Positions 59,495 through 64,000 of a stretch of DNA of 64,000 bases are shown here, one piece after another. Each line of letters opens with the position of its first letter. Positions within the stretch are counted from its first letter, which is position 1. The stretch comes from Caulobacter segnis ATCC 21756 (lineage in GTDB: Bacteria; Pseudomonadota; Alphaproteobacteria; Caulobacterales; Caulobacteraceae): contig NC_014100.1 in NCBI RefSeq assembly GCF_000092285.1, forward strand, positions 682,001 to 746,000, written 5' to 3'. The notes below the pieces were generated by a model. That model searched no databases and was not told the DNA's origin. It saw nothing but the letters and a program-made list of their open reading frames with translations. The translations under genes and the position numbers were made by a program.

Positions 59495-61258
59495 TTGGGC
59501 TGGCTTAGCGATACATGGTCCGACACGCGGTTGGACGAGGTCGCGGCCGACACCTACCGGTTGACGCCTTCGCGCTTGGTGTCCGCGGCCGTGGCGGCGG
59601 TGATCGTCGGCTTGGGCCTAGGAGCCACGATCGCGGCCGGCTGGCTGGTCAGCCTGCTGGCCGGCGAGGGGCTGGCCTATCTGGTCACGCGCCGCTTCAG
59701 GTCGGGCCGCACAGGCACGGCGCGGCTGCGGGCCCTGTTCATATGGGCCTCCGTGCCGATCAACGCCAGCTGGGCCGCCCTGGCCGCCCTGCTCTGGCTG
59801 CAAGGTCATGGCGACACGCGCCTTGGGGCGGTGGCGATCTGGTGCGGCCAGCTGATCTACACCCAGAACTTCCGCCACCAGTCGGCGCCGCTGCTGGTGC
59901 TGAACGGCCTGGCGCCGATGGTCAGCCTGATCGTCTTTCCGTTCTTCTTCCTGCCGGGCGATGAGCTGGAGACCCTCACCGCCCGCTGGGGCCTGTTTCT
60001 GCTGGTGGCGACCACGATCAACGTCATGCTGCTGAACCGCGCGGCCGCCCGGCGGATGGACGACCTGACCCGCGACCTGCGCCAGGAGCGGGAGAAGGCC
60101 CTGGAGGCCGCCCGCGCCAAGTCGACCTTCATCGCCGTCGCCAGCCACGAGCTGCGCACCCCGATGAACGGCCTCCTGGGCATGGCTCACGCCCTGGGGC
60201 GCTCGGACCTCTCCGCCGCTCAGCGCGAGCAGGTCGACCTGATGATTCGGTCGGGCGACAGCCTGATGCACCTGCTCAACGACGTGCTGGACCTGTCGCG
60301 GATCGAGACCGGTCGGGTCGAGCTGGCGCCGGCCGACATCGCGCTGCCACGGGTCATGACCGAGGTCGTCAACGCCTGGCGCGACGCGGCCGCGTTCAAG
60401 GGCCTGTCGCTGAGCATCGATTTCGCGCCGGACTTGCCGGCGGCGATCCACGCCGACGATCTTCGCATCCGTCAGGTGATGACCAATCTGGTGTCCAACG
60501 CCATCAAGTTCACGGCCGAGGGCGGCGTGGCGATCGAGGTCGGCGCGACCACGGCGCCGGACGGCCGGCGGATGATCGCGATCACCGTCGCCGACAGCGG
60601 TCCGGGCGTGCCCGACCATGCTCGCGAGCGGGTCTTCGACAGCTTCACCCAGGCCGACGAGACCGTCTCGCGCGACTACGGCGGAGCGGGTCTGGGGCTC
60701 AGCATCGCCCGGGCCCTGGCGCGGCGGATGGGTGGCGACCTGGTCCTGGCGCCGAGCCGCATGGGCGCGCGGTTCCTCTTCACCTTCGAGGCGGTCGAGA
60801 CCGTTCCGGTCCGGGAGCGGGCTGACGACACGCCTCCGGAGGCGCCGGCCCTGGATCAGCTGCGGGTGCTGATGGCCGAGGACAACGCCGTCAACCAGCT
60901 GGTCGTGCGCGCCATGCTGGAGCCGATCGGCGTCGCCCTGACCGTGGTCGAAAACGGCCAGGAGGCGCTGAAGGCCCTCGGCGAAGGGCGCTACGACTGC
61001 GTGCTGATGGACATCAACATGCCGGTGATGGACGGCGTCACCGCGCTGGAGGCGATCCGCGCCGGACGGGTCGGTCCGAGCCCGCCGCCGATCATCGCGC
61101 TGACCGCCTCGGCCATGGCCGGGGATCGCGAGCGTTTCCTGGAGATGGGCTTCGACGACCACCTGGGCAAGCCGATCCGTCCCGCCGACCTGGTCACGGC
61201 CATCGCCGCGGCGGCCAGCGGGGCGTCGGCCGGCGGACGGTTGAGGGGCGCGGCCTGA
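59495..61258 (+). CDS. Membrane hybrid histidine kinase with C-terminal receiver
   Basis: The 587-residue protein has about six N-terminal helices (SAAVAAVIVGLGLGATIAAG; LFIWASVPINASWAALAALL; APMVSLIVFPFFFLPG; GLFLLVATTINVMLL) without a large periplasmic loop, then HisKA with FIAVASHELRTPMNGLLGMAHAL, HATPase_c (NLVSNAIKFT, DSGPGVPDHARERVFDSFTQAD, GGAGLGLSIARALARRMG) and a receiver (LMAEDNAVNQLV, VLMDINMPVMDGVTAL). The start is TTG 59495, preceded by GAGACGAGGG, though not strong. It faces the leftward acyl-CoA ligase gene with 208 bases between; the stimulus is unknown. Confidence 0.92.
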   Translation: MGWLSDTWSDTRLDEVAADTYRLTPSRLVSAAVAAVIVGLGLGATIAAGWLVSLLAGEGLAYLVTRRFRSGRTGTARLRALFIWASVPINASWAALAALLWLQGHGDTRLGAVAIWCGQLIYTQNFRHQSAPLLVLNGLAPMVSLIVFPFFFLPGDELETLTARWGLFLLVATTINVMLLNRAAARRMDDLTRDLRQEREKALEAARAKSTFIAVASHELRTPMNGLLGMAHALGRSDLSAAQREQVDLMIRSGDSLMHLLNDVLDLSRIETGRVELAPADIALPRVMTEVVNAWRDAAAFKGLSLSIDFAPDLPAAIHADDLRIRQVMTNLVSNAIKFTAEGGVAIEVGATTAPDGRRMIAITVADSGPGVPDHARERVFDSFTQADETVSRDYGGAGLGLSIARALARRMGGDLVLAPSRMGARFLFTFEAVETVPVRERADDTPPEAPALDQLRVLMAEDNAVNQLVVRAMLEPIGVALTVVENGQEALKALGEGRYDCVLMDINMPVMDGVTALEAIRAGRVGPSPPPIIALTASAMAGDRERFLEMGFDDHLGKPIRPADLVTAIAAAASGASAGGRLRGAA

Positions 61259-61259
61259 C

Positions 61260-62699
61260 TCAAGGCTTGGCCTTGCGCTCGAAGGGCGCGCTGAAGGACC
61301 CCAGCGTCACCGTGCCGTGGTCGGGGTCGCTGAACACCAGCCGCAGGTCCTGCGACAGGATGAAGAACTCGCTCGCCGAGGCCGGATAGAGCGGATCGAC
61401 CACGCCCTTCCAGATCTCCGCCACCAGGCGGTCGCCGTCGCGGCGGATCTCGAAGTCGCCCGGCCCCTTGATCGTGAAGGTCCCCGCGAACCGCGCCTGG
61501 TCGGCGATCGCGACCTTGGCGACCTCGCGTTCGACCGGGCGGTAGTCGGGCCAGCCGTATTCGGCGGCCACCGCGCGGACGACCTCCTCGCCCAGCTGAT
61601 AACCCTGGTCGCCGTTGGTCATCACCACCACGCCGTCGCCGCCGGGATAGCCGACCAGGGTGGCCTTGTAGCCGGCATTGGAGCCGTCGTGAGCGAAGTA
61701 CTTCTGGGCCCCCGCGCCGCCGATGTTCAGGCCAAGGCCATAGCCGCCCTTGACCGGGGTCAGCATGGTCTTGGCCATCTCGGGCGACAGCACGCCGTCG
61801 GCGCGTCCCTGGGCCGAATGCTGCAGGTCGATCACGAACCGAGCCAGGTCCTCGGCGGTGGTCCAGAGGCCGGCGGCGGCCATCTCCGGATAGGTATGCG
61901 GCCCGCCGGGGATGGGGACGCCCTGGGCGTCGTGGGGCCAGGCGACCTGGGCGAGACGCGCGGCGTCCAGCGGCTGGTCCTCGGTGCTGTGAGCCATGCC
62001 CATGGGCTTGAAGACGCGCTCGCGTACCAAGGCGGGGAAGGACTGGCCCGTGGCGTCGACCATCATCTGCTGGGCGATCGAATAGCCGCCGCCTGAATAG
62101 CGGTAGGCCTCGCCGACCGGCTGGTCGACGATCACGGGCTTGGAATTGGCGGGCGCGGCGCCGCTCAGCACCTGGGGCAGGGTGGGAACCGCCTCGCCCG
62201 CGGCGTAGCCGGCGAAGCCGTGCACCGTCGTCCCGGCCGTGTGCGACAGCAGCGCCCGCAGGGTCACGGGCTTGCTCGCGGTGAAGGCGCTGGGCGGCAG
62301 GGTCCAGGATTTCAGCGTCGCGTTGACGTCGCCGTCCAGCGACAGCTTGCCGTCCTGGACGAGGCGCAGCGCGGCCACGGCGGCGACCGGCTTGCTGACC
62401 GAGCCCGCCTGGAAAAGCGTCTCGGCCGTCACCGGCGCGCCGTCCTTTTGGGTGATCCCGAACCCGCGCGCCCAATCGATCTTGCCATTGTGGATCACGG
62501 CGATGCTGACGCCCGGCACCTTCAGGGCCGCCATTTCGTCGGCCAGGGCGCGCTTGGCCGGCGATCCCTTGATCGACACCGCCGGTCTCAGGCCCGAGGT
62601 CACCGCCTCGATCCGGCGCGACACATCCGGCGCGGCCATGGCGCTTGTCGAGGCCATCAACGCCGCGGCCAGGCAGAGGCGGATCAGAGGTCGGTTCAT
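61260..62699 (-). CDS. Secreted serine hydrolase of the beta-lactamase/PBP family
   Basis: The 479-residue protein has a signal peptide (MNRPLIRLCLAAALMASTSAMAA) and a class C beta-lactamase-like domain: the nucleophile in LFQAGSVSKPVAAVA (S-x-x-K), a Tyr in EAYRYSGGGYSIAQQM (YSG in place of Y-A-N) and the third box HDGSNAGYKATLVGYPGG (HxG-type). Many such proteins are esterases or peptidases rather than antibiotic-degrading enzymes. A C-terminal domain (RFAGTFTIKGPGDFEIRRDGD) resembles the DUF3471 lipocalin-like add-on. The start at 62699 is the signal-peptide start. Confidence 0.92.
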   Translation of the reverse strand: MNRPLIRLCLAAALMASTSAMAAPDVSRRIEAVTSGLRPAVSIKGSPAKRALADEMAALKVPGVSIAVIHNGKIDWARGFGITQKDGAPVTAETLFQAGSVSKPVAAVAALRLVQDGKLSLDGDVNATLKSWTLPPSAFTASKPVTLRALLSHTAGTTVHGFAGYAAGEAVPTLPQVLSGAAPANSKPVIVDQPVGEAYRYSGGGYSIAQQMMVDATGQSFPALVRERVFKPMGMAHSTEDQPLDAARLAQVAWPHDAQGVPIPGGPHTYPEMAAAGLWTTAEDLARFVIDLQHSAQGRADGVLSPEMAKTMLTPVKGGYGLGLNIGGAGAQKYFAHDGSNAGYKATLVGYPGGDGVVVMTNGDQGYQLGEEVVRAVAAEYGWPDYRPVEREVAKVAIADQARFAGTFTIKGPGDFEIRRDGDRLVAEIWKGVVDPLYPASASEFFILSQDLRLVFSDPDHGTVTLGSFSAPFERKAKP

Positions 62700-62787
62700 C
62701 TGGGATCCCTTTTGTACAAAGGGATTAGCCACGTCAGACGGATGGTCCGTCAATTTAGGGTTTTGTAATTCGCCGTCCGCGCGCGCT

Positions 62788-64000
62788 TTACCCCATCGCC
62801 TCGGCCAGGGCCCGGGCTTCGTCCTCGAAGGCGCTGACGGTGTCGACCTTATGCCAGGTGATCTCACCCGGGTCGCGGGCCAGCTGGGTCTCCAGCACCG
62901 CGACGTCGGCGTCCGAGGCGTCGTTGACGCGGGCGGCGACGCGGGCGCGCAGCACCTCGGGCGGAGCCTCCAGCCAGGCGCCCTGGAAGGCGACGTCGCA
63001 GGTCTGGGCCAGGGCCTCGGCGCGGGCGCGCTCCTCGGGCTTGAGGAACACCGCGTCCAGCACCACCGAGCGGCCGGCCTTCAGGCACAGCGCCGCGTCG
63101 TGGAACAGCTGGTCGTAGGTCCTGGCGCTCATCTCGGGGGTGTAGGCCTCCCGGGGCAGGCGTTCGAGGGAGGGCACGCCCCAGAGCCGCTTGCGGATCT
63201 CGTCGGTGCGCAGAACCACCGCGCCGGGGGCGGCGCCCAGGCCGGGCGCGCAGACCCGCGAGAAGGTGGACTTGCCCGAGCCGGACAGGCCGCCGGCGGC
63301 GATCAGGCTGACCGGGCGCGGGGCCAGATGCTCCAGCGCGGTCTGCAGGTAAGCTCGCGCGGCCTCGTCGTCGCCGGTATAGGCCCAGACGTGGGTGCGG
63401 ACCGCTGCGCGGACGCTCAGCATCAGGGGCAGTGCCGCCAGACCGGTCCACAGACCGTCGCCGAACGACCGGGCGGCCTCGTCGAGATAGGCGTTCAGCA
63501 CCCGGCCGGCGGCGTCGCGGCGACGACGGAAGTCCAGGTCCATCAGCAGGAAGGCTAGGTCGTACTGGATGTCGATGTCCGACAGGGTGTCGTTGAACTC
63601 GATGCAGTCGAACAGGATCGGCTGGCCGTTCTCGATCAGGATGTTCCCGAGGTGCAGGTCGCCGTGGCAGTGGCGGGCGAAGCCGTCGGTGGCGCGGGCG
63701 TCCAGCAGCGGACCCAGGCGCTCCAAAGCGGTGTCGGTCTCCTGCACGAGGCGCTCGACCGCCTGCTTGCCCAGGCGCGGCGCCAGGCCCCGCAGCAGGT
63801 TGGCGTTGGAGCGGATCGTGTAGCCCAGGGCCGAGACGCCGCCGCCTTGCGGCCGCAGGGACGAGCCGGCGTGGAAGCGGGCCACGGTGCGGCCGAGAGA
63901 ATCCTCCAGCGCGTCGTCGATCGCCCAGGGTTGGGTGGCCAGCACGCCGTTTTGGTCGAAGCGGCGCATCTCCAGCAGGTACTCGACGATCTCGCCGTCG
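62788..64000 (-). CDS. APH-like and P-loop kinase fusion protein (5' end outside window)
   Basis: The frame continues past base 64000 in the upstream direction, with DGEIVEYLLEM leading into the visible chain. The N-terminal part is an aminoglycoside-phosphotransferase-like kinase (HCHGDLHLGNILIENGQPILFDCIEFND, the H-G-D-x-H-x-x-N motif and the DFG-equivalent D). The C-terminal part is a P-loop kinase with Walker A AGGLSGSGKSTFSR. This fused layout is known in bacterial AAA/APH proteins of unclear function. Not evidence of antibiotic resistance by itself. Confidence 0.9.
   Translation of the reverse strand, partial: DGEIVEYLLEMRRFDQNGVLATQPWAIDDALEDSLGRTVARFHAGSSLRPQGGGVSALGYTIRSNANLLRGLAPRLGKQAVERLVQETDTALERLGPLLDARATDGFARHCHGDLHLGNILIENGQPILFDCIEFNDTLSDIDIQYDLAFLLMDLDFRRRRDAAGRVLNAYLDEAARSFGDGLWTGLAALPLMLSVRAAVRTHVWAYTGDDEAARAYLQTALEHLAPRPVSLIAAGGLSGSGKSTFSRVCAPGLGAAPGAVVLRTDEIRKRLWGVPSLERLPREAYTPEMSARTYDQLFHDAALCLKAGRSVVLDAVFLKPEERARAEALAQTCDVAFQGAWLEAPPEVLRARVAARVNDASDADVAVLETQLARDPGEITWHKVDTVSAFEDEARALAEAMG

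Noticed and set aside
61260..62699. Beta-lactamase-like gene as an antibiotic-resistance gene
   Set aside because: The YSG and HDG boxes and the C-terminal extension fit the broad secreted esterase/peptidase group. There is no evidence for antibiotic hydrolysis.
62788..64000. APH motif as aminoglycoside resistance
   Set aside because: The APH-like part is fused to a P-loop kinase domain, a layout known in proteins unrelated to resistance. It is also incomplete in this window.

Overview
The window is high-GC DNA (roughly two-thirds G+C) from an alphaproteobacterium, and gene content and order point to Caulobacter, close to C. vibrioides/crescentus. Diagnostic loci are sigF-nrsF beside a bufferin (copper-binding RiPP) operon, the Z-ring pair zauP-zapA, ruvCAB running into ybgC-tolQRAB-pal-cpoB-tilS-ftsH, serC-serA, and the SOS cassette imuA-imuB-dnaE2. 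Almost all genes look chromosomal and housekeeping. No prophage, insertion sequence, CRISPR array, tRNA or rRNA was seen. The genus-level assignment comes from recalled synteny and was not computed.

Layout. 1-8.1 kb: a partial secreted protein, GlpQ-type phosphodiesterase, inositol monophosphatase, ThiE, bfd-bfr iron storage behind a Fur-like box, a GNAT acetyltransferase, a chemoreceptor, and a frameshifted TspO-like gene. 8.1-12 kb: the copper module, with bufA-bufB-bufC-DoxX leftward and sigF-nrsF rightward, separated by two facing promoters of the same type. 12-20.9 kb: fbaA, pgk and gap leftward, then zauP-zapA, an S9 peptidase, a candidate 6S RNA, 5-formyl-THF cyclo-ligase, a YmdB-like phosphodiesterase and Ohr. 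21-36 kb: yebC, an MgtC-like gene, a nucleoside hydrolase, ruvC-ruvA-ruvB, a degenerate SEDS-family membrane protein, ybgC, the Tol-Pal genes, tilS and ftsH. 36-46 kb: two hybrid histidine kinases, folP, a frameshifted GH127 gene, thiD, a nucleotidyltransferase-like gene and a PhzF-like gene. 46-50.4 kb: two small unknown genes, the serC leader RNA, serC-serA and a VanZ-like gene. 50.5-56.3 kb: imuA-imuB-dnaE2. 56.4-64 kb: a secreted unknown protein, an acyl-CoA ligase, a third hybrid kinase, a secreted beta-lactamase-family hydrolase and a partial APH/P-loop kinase protein.

Three themes stand out. First, several otherwise conserved genes are broken by 1-2 bases: the TspO-like gene, ruvA, the GH127 gene and imuA. 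The indels sit in short C, TG, CG-rich and T tracts, so sequencing error must be excluded before any of them is called a real mutation. Second, GC-rich dispersed intergenic repeats occur about ten times. They fill every gap of the imu cassette, lie inside ruvAB, buf and serCA, and in several cases supply the ribosome-binding site of the next gene. Third, regulation can be read directly: SigF-type promoters, two perfect LexA operators (ruvC and imuA), a Fur-like box, and a likely leaderless sigF mRNA.
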